Below, one piece after another: positions 1 through 12,215 of a stretch of DNA of 64,000 bases (within the stretch, counting starts at the first letter, position 1; every line of letters begins with the position of its first letter). The stretch spans positions 6,766,243-6,830,242 of the forward strand of contig NC_049907.1 of the NCBI RefSeq assembly GCF_001411555.2. Reading direction: 5' to 3'. Both the position numbers and the translations under genes were made by a program. The notes beneath the pieces were generated by a model. It was given only the letters and a program-made list of their open reading frames with translations. It made no database searches and was not told where the DNA came from. This DNA comes from Juglans regia. Its lineage: Eukaryota > Streptophyta > Magnoliopsida > Fagales > Juglandaceae.

Positions 1-532
1 TTCATAATATTAAGCTAGTCTTATGCTATTTAAATGTCTAGTAATCCATATAATTTTATGTTAATTAGAGAATAGCTACAGCATCTTTAATTAAGTAAAA
101 TTATTATGATTGATTAGGATCACATAAAGAATATTAAACATTAATTGTAATTAATTATACTTAATATAATAAATTTTATCCCACAGAAATTTTTATTATA
201 TTTATATTATTAATAAGGATAAAATATCAAGTTATTCGTAAATTACCCACAGGAATTATGAATTAAGTAAATAATTTGATAGTTTTATCATAAAAGTTTA
301 AAGATAGAATATACATCAAATCATAATATACCCTTTAGAATTATGAATGAAGTAAATAATTTGATAAAATTCTATCATAAAGATTAATTGGATCTACTTG
401 AATTAAAAATTTAGCCCACAAGCAATTTTATGTCATTAGATTCAATTTTTAAGCATGATTTACATTGGTAAAACATGAATATTTATTTAGGCCTCAATTT
501 TAATGTAAGCATGTAATCTATATGTAGTTACA
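1..532 (+). other. AT-rich leader of the copia element with an imperfect direct repeat
   Basis: No coding signal is visible. A block of about 55 bases at 244-297 is repeated imperfectly at 330-386; both contain AATTATGAAT(T/G)AAGTAAATA followed by ATTTGAT and a TATCATAAA motif. A short reading frame starting ATGTCTAGTAATCC at 33 stops within about a dozen codons and may be a remnant of a start region. The rest is AT-rich sequence without recognisable structure. Confidence 0.4.
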
Positions 533-3500
533 CAACCTACAAATTTCTCTGATATTCGTTATGATATCCCTGAACTTAAGGGAGATAATTATAAATGTTG
601 GAAAGAGAGAGTTCTTCTTCATTTAGGGTGGATGGACATAGATTATGTTATTAGGAAAGACGAACCACCAGCACTCACTGATACCAGCAATGCAGCAGTC
701 ATCGCACTTTATGAGCGATGGGTGCGATCTAATCGTCTCAGCATGATGTTCATTAAGACTAGAATTTCTACTGGTATTCGTGGTTCTGTCAATCAGCATG
801 AAAATGTCCGAGACTTGCTAAAGTCCATTGATGAACAATTTGTCACTTCAGACAAGGGACTAGCAAGCATCCTAATTATGAAGTTCTCATCCCTAAGGCT
901 CAGCAGTGTGAAAGGTGTGCGTGAGCACATCATGCAAATGAGAGACAATGTGGCTCAATTGAAGAAACTCGAGGTTGAAATGTCGAAGTCCTTCCTGGTA
1001 CTCTACATCTTGAACACCCTTCCGCATTAATATGGACCCTTCAAAATCTCATACAACACACATAAGGATAAATGGTCAATTAATGAACTCATGACCATGT
1101 GTGTTCAAGAGGAAGGGAGACTAATGATGGAACAGGGTGCAAGTGCAATGCTAGCAATGAATGGAAAGGGCAAATCTCAAGCCGAACTGAAAGGAAAAGG
1201 CAAAATACCTCCCCAAGATGATATTAAGAAAGATTCCAGGTATTTCTTCTGTAAAAAGAATTGACACATGAAGAAAGAATGCGCCAAATTCCAGAAATGG
1301 CTTGCAGACAAAGATAATCCAATCTCACTTGTTTGTTATAAATCTAATATGGTTAATGTCAATATTAACACATGGTGGATTGATTCTGGATCAACAATCC
1401 ACATTTCAAATTCCTTGCAGGGTTTGCAAAACTTAAGAAAGCCAGTGGGAAGTGAGCGAAGCATCTTATCAGGAAACAATATGGGCTCGCATGTGGAAGC
1501 TGTAGGAACTTGCTATTTAATTTTATTTAGTGGTTTTGTTTTAAAGTTGGAAAATACCTTTTATGTTCCAAGTTTCTCTAGAAACTTGATTTCAGTTTCA
1601 AAACTAGTACTTTTTGAATATTCCTTTAATTTTTCAAATTCATCATTCAGTTTATTTTATAAATCTGATTGTGTTGGGAATGGTATTTTGTCTAATGGTC
1701 TTTACTGCATTAATTTACAAAACAATACCACTTATGATTCAATACATGTTCACACTGGCACTAAAGAATGTGTTATTAATGATGATTCCTCTAAATTATG
1801 GCATCGGAGATTAGGTCATGTCTCCATAGATAGAATTAAAATATTAGTAAATGAAGGGATACTTAATACTCTGGCTTTTACTGATTTTGAAACTTGTGTG
1901 GACTGCATAAAAGGCAAGCAGACCAACAAGTCAAAGAAATGTGCCAATAAGAGTTCAGACATATTAGAGATCATACATACTGATATATATAGTCTAGACA
2001 TGGACTCACATGGTCAAAAATACTTAATCTCTTTTATAGATGATTACTCACGATATATGTATCTCTACATACTTCATAACAAGAACGAAACATTAGATGC
2101 CTTTAAAATTTTTAAGGCTGAAGTAGAGAAACAATGCGGTAAGCAAATTAAGATCGTGAGATCAGATAGAGGTGGATAATATTATGGTAGATACATAGAG
2201 AATGGACAAGCACCTGGGCCATTTACAAAGTTTCTTCAAAAGCATGTAATTGTTACCCAATACACCATATCAGGTTCACTGGGCCAGAATAGTGTAGTAG
2301 AAAGAAGAAACCGAACATTATTGGACATGGTGCGGAGTATGCTTAGCAGCTCCAATCTTCCTAAATCATTGTGGGTTAAAACACTTAAGACGACAGTGTA
2401 TATATTAAACCGAGTTCCAACCAAGGCAGTTCCTAAAACGTCATTTGAATTATAGAAAGGTTGGAAACCGAGTTTGCGACATATGCGCGTTTGGGATGCC
2501 CGTCTGAGGTGTGAATTTATAATCCACAAGAGAAGAAACTAGACCCAAGGACCATTAGTGGGTATTTCATTGAATATACTGAAAGGTCTAAGAGTTATAG
2601 ATTTTATTGTCCATCTCACAGTACTAGGATTGTGGAATCAAGAAATGTAAAGTTTCTTAAAAATAACTTAATCAGTGGGAGCGATCAAACCAGGAACATA
2701 GTTTCTGAGAATGATCATTCAGAATCTCAACCTTCCACCTCAAGTGATAGATTGATTATTGTTTACAACACCCCTCAAGTACAAACTGGTGTTGAACAAC
2801 CAATCATTGACGTTCCACAAGTTGCTGACTACATTCCAGTAGATCAGGTAGTTCAAGAGTTGCCAACAACTTTTGAACAACAAGTTGAACCACATACTTC
2901 TCAAGGAGAAGATGGTGCAACATTAAGAATATCTGTTAGAACAAGGAGATCAGCAATTCCTAGTGATTATGTTGTGTATCTTCAAGAATCTGATTATAAC
3001 ATTGGAGCCGAAAATGATCCCAAGTTCTTTTCACAAGCCATGAGTTGCAATGAATCAGAATTACGGTACAATGCATTGAAGGAAGAGATGAATTCTATAA
3101 AGAGTAACGAAGTCTGAGATCTTGTTGAGTTGCCTGATGGTGTAAAAGCCATTGGATGTAAATGGGTCTTTAAAACTAAAAGAGACTCATTGGGCAACAT
3201 TGAGAGATACAAGGCAAGATTCGTTGCCAAGGGATTCACTCAGAAAGAAGAAATCGATTACACGGAGACTTTCTCTCCCGTATCTAAGAAAGATTCATTG
3301 CGTATTATTTTGGCATTAGTAGCCCATTTTGACTTAGAGTTGCAACAAATGGATGTGAAAACAACATTTCTTAATGGAGATCTAGAGGAGGAGGTTTACA
3401 TGAAACAGCCTGAAGGATTCCCCTCTAGTGATGGTAAGCAATTGGTTTGCAAGCTCAAGAAATCCATATACGGTTTAAAACAAGCATTCCGCCAATGGTA

Positions 3501-4588
3501 TTTGAAATTTCATAATGTAATTTCTTCATTCGGTTTTGTAGAAAATATTATGGATCAATGTATATACCAGAAGGTCAGTGAGAGTAAAATATGTTTTCTT
3601 GTTTTATATGTGGATGACATTTTGCTAGCAACCAATGATAAGGATTTGCTGCATGAAGTGAAACAATTCATCTCTAAAAATTTTGATATGAAGGATATGG
3701 GTGAGGCATCTTATGTCATTGGCATTAAGATCCATAGAGACAGATTTCGAGATATCTTGGGTCTGTATCAGGAAACCTATATTAATAAAGTTTTAGAGAG
3801 ATTCTGAATGAAGGATTGTTCACCAAGTGTAGCTCCCATTGTGATGGGTGATAGGTTCAATTTGAACCAATGCCCAATGAACGATCTTGAAAGTGAATAA
3901 ATAAAGAACATTCTATATGCTTCTGCTATCGGAAGCCTAATGTATACTTAGGTCTGTACAAGACCTGACATTGTATTTGCTATGAGAATATTGGGACGAT
4001 ATCAGAGTGATCCAGGTTTAGACCACTAGAGAGCTGCAAAGAAAGTAATGAGGTACCTTCAAGGAATCATAGAATACATGCTTATGTATAGACGAACGGA
4101 CAATCTGAAAGTAATTGGCTACTCAGATTCTGACTTTGATGGCTGTATTGATTCACGCAAATCAATATCATGATACATATTTTTTTATGGCCGATGGAGC
4201 TATATCATGGTGGAGTGCCAAACAGACTTTGACTACCACTTCCACTATGGAAGCCGAGTTCGTCTCTTTTTTTTAGGCTACTTCACATGGTGTATGACTT
4301 AAGAGTTTCATTTCTAGGTTTAGAATTATGGATTCGATCTCTAGGCCTTTGAAAATGTATTGCGACAATTCAGCTGCTGTTTTTATGACTAAGAACAACA
4401 AAAGTGGGAGTCGGAGTAAACACATCGACATTAAATATTTAGCCATAAGGGAACGTGTTAAAGAAAATAAAGTGGTCATTGAGCACGTAAGCACTGAACT
4501 AATGATCGCTGATCCTTTGACTAACGGAATGCCACCGTTGAAATTCAAGGATCATGTAGTGAACATGGGACTTGGTTCCATTATGTAA
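533..4588 (+). pseudogene. copia gag-pol polyprotein, multiply broken
   Basis: Gag coding runs from about 533 (motif DIPELKGDNYK) to a stop at 1028-1030 and continues in the same frame to about 1300. The zinc knuckle near 1240-1290 has lost its first Cys and has TGA where Gly is expected. The protease motif WWIDSGSTIHIS lies near 1375, the gag-pre-integrase LWHRRLGHVS near 1800 and the integrase core (HTDIYS, FIDDYSR) near 1975-2050. Reverse transcriptase spans about 3130-3807, with the catalytic YVDDI at 3608-3622. RNase H remnants extend to 4588 (KHIDIKYL near 4420). In-frame stops occur at 1028, 1262, 2177, 3115 and 3805. Many look like C-to-T or G-to-A changes, as expected in a methylated, silenced element. 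Confidence 0.85.
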
Positions 4589-4908
4589 TTTTTCATTGTA
4601 TGAACAATGTTATTTTAATGAAATTCTTAAATATTTTGATTTTTTTCTCATATTGATGTGCACCTTAATTTAAATTTCGAGAAAAATTCATCTGGTTTGG
4701 ACTAAGAATAAATATAGAGTTTATTCATTAAGAAATTGTTCCCACATAATTTATAATATTTAAAAAATAAATACAAAATAATACATGGAAGGTAATACTC
4801 GTCATTAGAGGACCTATCGCCATGATTCATGTATTTATTACTTAAATGGAGATTATCGATGGGTTTAAGATGAAATCTTAGATTAGGAGTGTGGACCAAG
4901 TGAGAGAA

Positions 4909-5290
4909 TATTGACCGTTTCTCACGGAGACGTTCGTGAGAACGAGTCTATTGCTTAAGAGTCCTTGAAGTGGTCCACCACTGTTATTCATCACGTTCAT
5001 AACTGATCCCATGAAAAATAGGATCACGTGGGACACGTAACACCGAAGCTTGATAGAGGCTTTGGCTATAAATACAGTGTTTGGTCTCCAAACTCACTCA
5101 CTCAATTTCCTTCAGTATTACACCATCTAAATAGAGTAGAGAAGAGTTTGGAAGTGCCAAACACAGTGAGAAACGCAACAAAAATAGTGAATAGCATCAA
5201 TGGCTGGAGGTATTATTCTTGACATTAAAACCTATCAATTCTTGTTTCTAAAGTGTTATTCCGCATTATAAAATTATTTTTAGTCTAACA
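4909..5290 (+). repeat. Probable 3' LTR of the copia element
   Basis: The LTR is placed from TATTGACCG, directly after the polypurine tract, to TCTAACA at 5290, giving about 382 bp. It contains a TATA-like CTATAAATAC near 5065, as an LTR promoter would. The start appears to be a mutated TGTTG. With no second LTR in view, the ends rest on the polypurine tract and the CA terminus only. Confidence 0.55.
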
Positions 5291-6427
5291 CCACCTTCGC
5301 AGAGTCAAAGACACACAGAAGGTAAAAACTCTCTATGCAAGGGTCCAGTACGTTCCCATTGCAAGAATGGAGGGTCCAGATCGTTTCCCTGCTCCTCTTC
5401 TGCTATCCCAAACCTCCAGCTTCCACAAACTGCACTGTTGGCCATCACACGGGCTCAAGCTCTCTAGCCGAGTTAGGAGGCTCATCGTCTGCCTCTCCAC
5501 CCATCTCGTCCTCCATATACGAAGTGAAGTATTTGATTCCATTTTTATTCGTTATTCTCTATGGTCAATCCCCTCTCTATCCGATTCTTTGAGCGTGACA
5601 GCATCATTGGAGGCCGCATGGCCATTGTCAAGGTCTCCAGCCTAGCAGCAGAATAACATAGCGGTTTCACAGAGCAGAGGGAGAAGATTATTCGGACTAA
5701 GAGTATTTAACTGGCAAGAAGAAGTAGAAGAAAGCATACCACGCTATGTAGAGATTGACAAGCAGAGAACCAAATTTGAGGGAATTGAAGGATGACAATC
5801 ACTTTTATACTAAGTCGCAAGCGGTGAGAGCGGTGAAAAACAGATTAAAAATAGAATCCGATAAGAGCTTCGAAAGCGGTGGAAAGCTTCGCGGTGGAAA
5901 ACAAAAGGAAATCAGAATCTGGTGGGAAAAAAGACTTTATTTTATTCTTAAATCCACTCGATGCAGGCTGTGATAAAAAAAAAATTAAAAATAACAACTG
6001 GAATAGAAATCCACAGAAGCTGCGGAAACCAGAAAGCGATGGAAAAAAAATTAAAAATAGAATCCTATAAGATCTGCAGAAGCGGTGGAAAACAAAAAGG
6101 AAAGCACAATCTGATAAAATCGTTGTTTTTACACGAAGCAGAAAAAAAAATTTGATTTTATACTCTAAACATTCGGTGCAAGCAGTGGTGCAAAAAAATA
6201 AGAACTTGAAATCAGATGGATCGACGTTTTTATAGGAAGGGGGCAAAAGAAATTTGATTTTATACTTTAAAGCATTCGGTGCGAGCGGTGGTCCAAGCGG
6301 TGATAAAAAAAAAAAAAAAGGGAAAGCAGAACGTAAGAGAAGTGAAGGATATGGTGGGAAAACAAATTGAGAATGGAGGATAAAATTGGAAAAAATAATA
6401 GACGACATCTGCTTATTCACACATATG
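5291..6427. other. Unassigned region with short open stretches and purine-rich degenerate repeats
   Basis: Between 5330 and 5650 there are short plus-strand reading frames (for example from ATG at 5367) with ordinary base composition. I do not recognise the product, and the frames are not supported by splice sites I trust. From about 5840 to 6380 the sequence is purine-rich, with repeated GCGGTGG and AAAATAGAATCC motifs. One block (5846-5930) recurs about 206 bases later (6052-6110). This looks like a degenerate tandem repeat or a decayed gene piece. The minus-strand frame over it is low-complexity and is not called. Confidence 0.35.
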
Positions 6428-7317
6428 TATAAGATATATGTGTGCGTGTTTGTTCTTGTTATTATTCTTGGTTTAATAACAAGGCCAGAAAATGTGTCAA
6501 ATGGGCTAATGATGTAACAAGGGGTTGGGCTAAAGTCACTTGGACTGGACTTGTAGCAAGTTAGTTACAGTTAGTTATAGTTAGTTAAGCATGTAATCAA
6601 GGGAGGGTATATATTAAAAACAGCCGCTAATTATTTTCATATATCACACATTATATTTTTTTTATTTTTTTATTTTTAAAAATTTATTATATTCTTCATA
6701 AAATAATTGATTTCATCTATTTATCATTTATAAATCACACATTTAATAAGAGAAAAATAAATAAAAAATTTATGTTTAATATATGGTGTGAGAATAATAA
6801 GTATAATTTCTCGTAATAAAATTTGGGAGTTTGATCAATTTGGTGCATTTGCATTTGGAGAGTGATTGTCTCAAATTCTTCTTTCAAAATTTGCTCTCTA
6901 TTCTTGGCGCATTGCACACAAACCAAAGCGAAAGCGAAAGTGGCAAATTATGTAAGAATTTAGAATTTTACGTATAAGATTCATTTATCAATATTTTTAA
7001 AATTTTAAAGTTTTATAATTTTTAACATAATTAATAACTAATATATGGAGAAGTAAATTAATTTTTTCTTAAATATATTTATTATTTTTCAAAGAGAATT
7101 TAATGGACGTGAGAATGAAAGAGCAGACAAAAGGTTTCTTTTTTATAAGTTAGTCGGTTGCGTGACTTGTGAGAGGATATATCTACCGTAGAAAGGTCTC
7201 AAGGCCGCGTTACATTTTAATTATTCTTAAGCCAATTACGTACAATATATGAGAAAATTAATTAGTGATATTTTCAGATTCGAATATCCTATAGTTATCA
7301 TTATAGGAATACAAATT

Positions 7318-7760
7318 AACGTCTCGTTTGGTTATATAGATGAAATAAGAAATTTATTAATAATAATAAGATAATTTATTAATAGTAAGAAAATAGTTTA
7401 AGTTAAGATGTTTAATAGAATTTTCATAAAGAAAAAATCTTTTTACAAGCGATTTTGTGTACCAAACTGTGCACCAATATTAAATATAAAGCATTATTCT
7501 CTTAAAAAAAATTTCTTTTATTTTTTTTTAATAAATTAATTAAAAAAATTACGTGAGTACGTAATTTGGTGCATTAAACCGCTTGTACCTAACGACTCTT
7601 ATTTTTTAATATTAGTTTTATTTTGATATTTAAAAAATGTTGAAAATTATTTTTTATATTTTATTTAAAAATTAAAAAAAATTATAATAATTAAGTAATA
7701 ATTAAATTAAAAAAAATAAAAGCTACTTTATGCCTTATGGCCCAGATGCTCCCAATTGGC
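7318..7760. other. AT-rich promoter-distal block specific to copy A
   Basis: After the shared block ending near 7318, copy A carries AT-rich DNA beginning CGTTTGGTTATATAGATGAAATAAG. This resembles the terminal sequence of the window's recurrent MITE family and is absent from copy B. The two SDR copies therefore have different upstream DNA 150-550 bp before the start codon. I see no gene here. Confidence 0.4.
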
Positions 7761-7784
7761 TTGCTTGTCAATTATCAGGGCAGA

Positions 7785-7790
7785 TATAAA
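7785..7790 (+). promoter_or_regulatory. Probable TATA box of SDR copy A
   Basis: TATAAA in the context CAGATATAAACC lies 89-94 bases upstream of the start codon at 7879. It is conserved at the same distance in copy B (36846-36851). Position and conservation fit a core promoter; no transcript evidence is available. Confidence 0.5.
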
Positions 7791-7878
7791 CCATAACATT
7801 GGCTTATTGATTATCAGGCCAGAAAGGAATAGGTTACAGAATTCTCTTTCTTCTCAGAAACTCTGCAGTTCATCTTCA

Positions 7879-10800
7879 ATGGCAGAAGCAACACAGAGGC
7901 ACTTTGTTTTTGCTTTGTTTTTTCCCAACCCCCTTTTTTTTTTTGCCAAGAACAAAGAGACACTTTGCTGCTTCTTAATCGTGTTTTTTGACACTGAACA
8001 CATGACATTAATACATATATATATATATACATATATTTGTTTTCTTGACTCTAGATTTTCTTGACAGGATTGCAGTAGTTACAGGCGCAAACAAGGGGAT
8101 TGGTTTTGAACTATGCAGGTTGTTGGCTTTGAAAGGAATCATGGTGGTGTTGACAGCAAGAAATGAGAATAGGGGTCTTGAAGCTGTTGAGAAGCTGAAA
8201 GAGTTTGGGCTCTCTAATCATGTGATTTTTCATCAGCTTGATGTGACTGACACTGCTAGTATTGCTTCTCTTGCAGATTTCATCAAAACCAGATTTGGGA
8301 AACTCGATATTTTGGTATTCCTTGCAATTCAATTTCTTTATGAATAATTTTCATCCTTTCTTTTATGTTACAAACTTGAATTGCTGTGCAAAATATGTTT
8401 ACTTGTTCAGAGTATCCTACTTTGATGCGATGTAAAAGACTCCAAATCACTCACCAGTTGTTTATAAATTATACCCCACTTTATAGTTTCATTTTTATGG
8501 TACTTTCATTAACCATGTCAATGATGGAGAGTAACCAAAGCAGGAATTATGTCGTATACGCACTTCGCTTCATGTGTTACGCCATATGCGCTTTGCTAAG
8601 TAATAATACTACTTTTCAAAATATAACAGCTTTAACACAATCCAACTGGAGTTTCAACTCAAGGAGTTCGATCCCAGGAACATACATGAGTAATAATAAA
8701 CCAACAACTAATTTATAGCTCTTCCAAAGAAAATAGTAGAATGTAATGCACAAAGCATTTGGCAAATTCATCCCAAAAAAACAGGAACAGTTTAATATAA
8801 TGCTATTATGGGGGTCTCCTAAGCAATTACAACTGAAAATCTGAAGGATAACTATGTTTGAGCATTATTATAATGATGTATATTAATATGAAAATTTATT
8901 AAATATGGAAAATGTTGAAATTCTGTGCAGGTGAACAATGCAGGGGTTATTGGATGTACACTGGATGGCGATGCTTTAAGAGCTTTAGGTGTAGATTTAG
9001 CGGTAAGTTTTCTATGATTCATTTAGGGGTGGGAAGCGAGGCCCCGCACCTCGCTGCCCCGCCCCCGTCCGCCCCGCCTTTGCATGGGCGGGGAGGACCC
9101 CGTCCACCAAATGCAAGTGGCAGGGCCACTCGCCCAACATTTGGCCCCCTAGCGGGGGCGGAGAGCAGGCAAGGCCCAACCCTGCCTTGCCCCACCCCCC
9201 ACTTATATATTTATATATATAAATAAATATTTATATTTGTATATATTTATATTTCACAAATTGTGTCTATATAAATATATATTACAATTTATTAGGCTTG
9301 TTCACAATAGTGTTAAACTTGTTCATAAGATTATACATGTATTGCATTGGCCTCCTAGGCCAATCTTTATATAGGAGGCCAAGGCAATACAAGAATCTTT
9401 CTTGTACTTTCGATAGAATATTGCCATCTTTAGCCATAAATCGATTAAATATTTAAAAATATGACATGCCAATTATGTTCTGTAGCTAATACTACAATAA
9501 GTTAATTGTTTTCCTTGGGGAGAAGCTTGGGCTTCAAAAATCTTCAAGAAAAAATTTTCAACTTTAGTCTAAACATCTTTCAATAAAAATAAAAAAAAAT
9601 TTATTTCAACTTTTTATACAATCATTTCTGCATAGATTTCAATGAAAATTTAAAAAGAAAACCAAAGTAACTATTTAAAAAGCAAAACAAAAACTAAACT
9701 AAAAGGTTATATTAAAAAAATCAACTTTATTAACAATTTTTTATTCAAATTTTTTTTTATCTACTATCACAAAACCCAATAAAAATAAATCTACAAAAGA
9801 ATTTTAAAAAGTTCGCAAAATTTCTTTTAACAAAACATACCCTAGGCATTGCAAAGGCACTTAAATCTACATGATAACTTCATAGAAGATTAAGTTTCCT
9901 CACTCAATGCAGGCCGAAGGAGTAGAGGTCGATTGGAGTGGAATAGTGCTGACTCAAACAAATGAAGAAGCTGAAGAATGTGTGGAAACAAACTACAATG
10001 GTCCCAAGAGGATGGTTGAAGCACTAATTACTCTTCTTCAGTTATCTGATTCACCAAGGATTGTTAATGTTTCCTCCTCGGGCGGGAAGTTAAAGGTATC
10101 AGCAAAAATCATGAATATACTTATGATGATAATTTATTATCTTTTGCAGATGATTCTACTTGAATGAGTCAAATTAGAGTATTCTGTTCCAATATCTTAG
10201 ATGAAAGCTCATTAGAATATATGAAGTGAGTTTTACAACATTTATAATAGTTCGAGCAATTTTCTCAAGCAATCGTTTGGTTAGTAAACTACTCTCAACT
10301 CATCTCAACTCATCATTACAACTTTTTCAAATCCCAATACAAAATATAATAAACAATTCAACTTTTTCAAATCTCAAAATAATAATAATATTAAAAAATA
10401 ATATTTTATCAATATTTTATCATCTCAACTCAATTCACTTCAACATCCAAACTCACCCGTTCAGATAGAGATATCATGGGACCCAAATCACCAACTACCA
10501 ACTATTTTGCAATGCACTCTAAATTGTCAAGAAGTTCATAGTGTGCATCCTCGATTAGATTTGCCTTCTGAGATACACAAAAAATAGGTTATCTGACATA
10601 ATCTTATAAACAGTTGAGTCTTAAACGGATGATGCAACTTTTCATAATTTTAAGTCCACATTACAAAAGTCATGGTTCGAAGGTGGGAAATTATAAATAT
10701 TATTATTATGTTTTGCATGATCAAAGCTTTCAGCCAGGCCAGGCATGGCATGGCTGCATGGTCCTATTATTTATATATGCCATTCATATGAATCACTGTT

Positions 10801-11270
10801 TTGATGGATATGATACATATGAAGCTTTTGTTCAACTGTCGATCTAAACAATAACTCATTTTCCTTCCAAAATATTCTGTCTTTTTTTTAAGGGAATACC
10901 AAATGAGTGGGCTAAAGGAGTGTTAAGTGATGCTGAAAGCTTGACAGAAGAAAGAGTGGATGGCGTTTTAAATAAATTCATGAAAGATTTCAAGGAAGGT
11001 GCATTGGAAGAAAATGGCTGGCCTGCCTATTTGTCTGCATATGTAGTTGCAAAAGCAGCTTTGAATGGCTACACAAGAGTTTTGGCCAAGAAGTATCCAT
11101 CTTTTCTTATCAACTGCGTCTGTCCTGGCTATGCCAAGACTGATATAAACTGCAGTGCTGGCTTCTTAACAGTCGAAGAAAGTGCTGAAAGACTTCTCAG
11201 GTTGGCACTGCTTCCCGATGGAGGTCCTTCTGGCCTTTTCTTTTGTAGGAATCAGGTGTCACCTTTTTGA
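7879..11270 (+). CDS. Short-chain dehydrogenase/reductase, neomenthol dehydrogenase / salutaridine reductase-like (copy A, intact)
   Basis: The predicted product is an NADPH-dependent cytosolic reductase of about 299 residues, normal for this monomeric plant SDR branch, which reduces terpenoid or alkaloid ketones and aldehydes; the substrate cannot be read from sequence. Coding exons are 7879-7898, 8068-8314, 8931-9002, 9913-10095 and 10893-11270 (TGA). Visible motifs are TGANKGIG (cofactor loop), LDVTD, NNAG at the start of exon 3, VNVSSSGGK (catalytic Ser region), YVVAK (catalytic Tyr and Lys) and CPGYAKTD. Exon 1 is only 20 nt, and intron 1 appears to begin with GC rather than GT. A weaker in-frame GT option 18 nt downstream would add six residues. 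All other junctions are GT-AG and frames join exactly. Introns 3 and 4 carry repeats missing from copy B. The family call is strong; the exact enzyme name is uncertain. Confidence 0.9.
9018..9540. repeat. GC-rich repeat insertion in SDR intron 3 (copy A only)
   Basis: Starting at AGGGGTGGGAAGCGAGG, a GC-rich stretch to about 9200 (repeated GGGGCGGGG, CCCCGCC motifs) is followed by AT-rich DNA to about 9540. The matching intron of copy B lacks it and has unrelated sequence there. This resembles the GC-rich GGGTGGGNNGCGGGG class of plant non-autonomous transposons. Exact ends and target duplication were not determined. Confidence 0.45.
10262..10470. mobile_element. MITE in SDR intron 4 of copy A
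   Basis: The block begins ATCGTTTGGTTAGTAAACTACTCTCAACTCATC and ends CATCTCAACTC...CATCCAAACTCACCC. Copy B has only a short unrelated run (GCAATATTAAGTCTTAGAGTTC) between the same flanks (TAGTTC(A/G)AGCAAT and TTCAGATAGA). The TCATCTCAACTCA motifs are the reverse complement of the GAGATGAGATGAG ends seen at 56778-56996, so it is the same family in the other orientation. Confidence 0.6.
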
Positions 11271-11330
11271 TCAAGACTAGTCCTCAACAGATCAGTTACT
11301 AGACCTCTATATACAGCCACAGGAGTGCCT

Positions 11331-11336
11331 AATAAA
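11331..11336 (+). terminator. Polyadenylation signal of SDR copy A
   Basis: AATAAA lies about 60 bases after the stop codon and is followed by T-rich sequence. It is conserved in copy B at 48354-48359. Confidence 0.5.
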
Positions 11337-11720
11337 TGTTTATCTATTGTTTTCTTTTTCTTTTTCCTACTTTCCCTTAAATGGTTTATTATGTTTCTCT
11401 CTAATTTTTTTTTTTTTTTATCTATTTCTGTATTTTTTTTTTAAATAAAAATGACTTGTTTATAATTCAGAAGTTAAAGATGAACAATGTTTTAAATACT
11501 TGTTAATCAGCCCAACCGGAATTATTGATGGTTTTACACAACCCCACTTATCATATAATATTGAAAAAATAATTTTTCAATATTTCTTATTATTTGACAA
11601 AATTATATAATAGATGTGTGAAAATCATTTTCCCATAATTCCTCATATATAGCTCATATGCTTGAGAAGTGGTAGCAGATCAAACAGCAATCAAGCAAGA
11701 CAAAAAGTTGGTGGAATGAA

Positions 11721-11880
11721 GTGGAAATGGTGTTTGATGCTGAGAAATTTCCTGCCGACAACAGTCACTGAGAAGAAAGTTCCGACCAGTTTCCAAACAA
11801 GTGGAAATGGTGTTTGATGCTGAAAAATTTCCTGCCGACAGCAGTCACTGAGAAGAAAGTTCCGACCAGTTTCCAAAAAG
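11721..11880. repeat. 80-bp tandem duplication, two units (copy A only)
   Basis: GTGGAAATGGTGTTTGATGC starts a unit at 11721 and again at 11801, with very few differences over 80 bp. Copy B has a single unit (about 48699-48770). The duplication therefore arose in copy A after the segmental duplication, or was collapsed in B. Confidence 0.85.
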
Positions 11881-11984
11881 TTGGATGGTATTTGGAATTG
11901 GATGATGCCCCCACAAGCATGTGGAGGATGGTGCAAAGGGACCCTTTGTTTTTTAATATAATTGTATGACACATTAATTATATT

Positions 11985-12215
11985 TGCCTGATTTGAATTT
12001 AGAGTTGAATTAAAATAGTTTGTGAATAATAAAATATTATTATATTTTATGTGAGAATTTAAAAAAATTATTTTGAAATTTAGAAAAGTTAAATTGTTTA
12101 TTATATTTTATATGAGAATTTAATAAAATTATAATGATAAGATGAGTTGAGATAAAATTAATTATAAAAAATATATTTAAAAATAAAATATCTTCATATA
12201 ATTTCAGGTGAGATG
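11985..12215. repeat. Degenerate MITE of the GATGAGTTGAGAT family
   Basis: The AT-rich block contains AAGATGAGTTGAGATAAAAT near its right end and internal direct similarities (TTTTATGTGAGAATTTAA / TTTTATATGAGAATTTAA), typical of this family. The ends are eroded and no target duplication was found. Confidence 0.35.

Larger units (their letters stand above)
1..5290 (+). mobile_element. Degraded Ty1/copia LTR retrotransposon, 5' LTR not seen
   Basis: The domain order on the plus strand is gag, zinc knuckle, protease, integrase, reverse transcriptase, RNase H, which is the copia order. A polypurine stretch (GTGAGAGAA, about 4900-4908) precedes a 3' LTR. No 5' LTR or primer-binding site was found in the first 530 bases, so the element either begins left of the window or lost its 5' end. 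Several in-frame stops and at least one frame change show that it is an old, non-coding copy. Confidence 0.85.

Noticed and set aside
5335..5645. Overlapping plus-strand reading frames that could be a small gene
   Set aside because: Three frames overlap with no domain, no convincing splice sites and no paralog in the window. Left as unassigned.
5845..6420. 191-codon minus-strand reading frame
   Set aside because: It is Phe/Leu/Ser-rich because it is the complement of a purine-rich degenerate repeat. No domain or start context.
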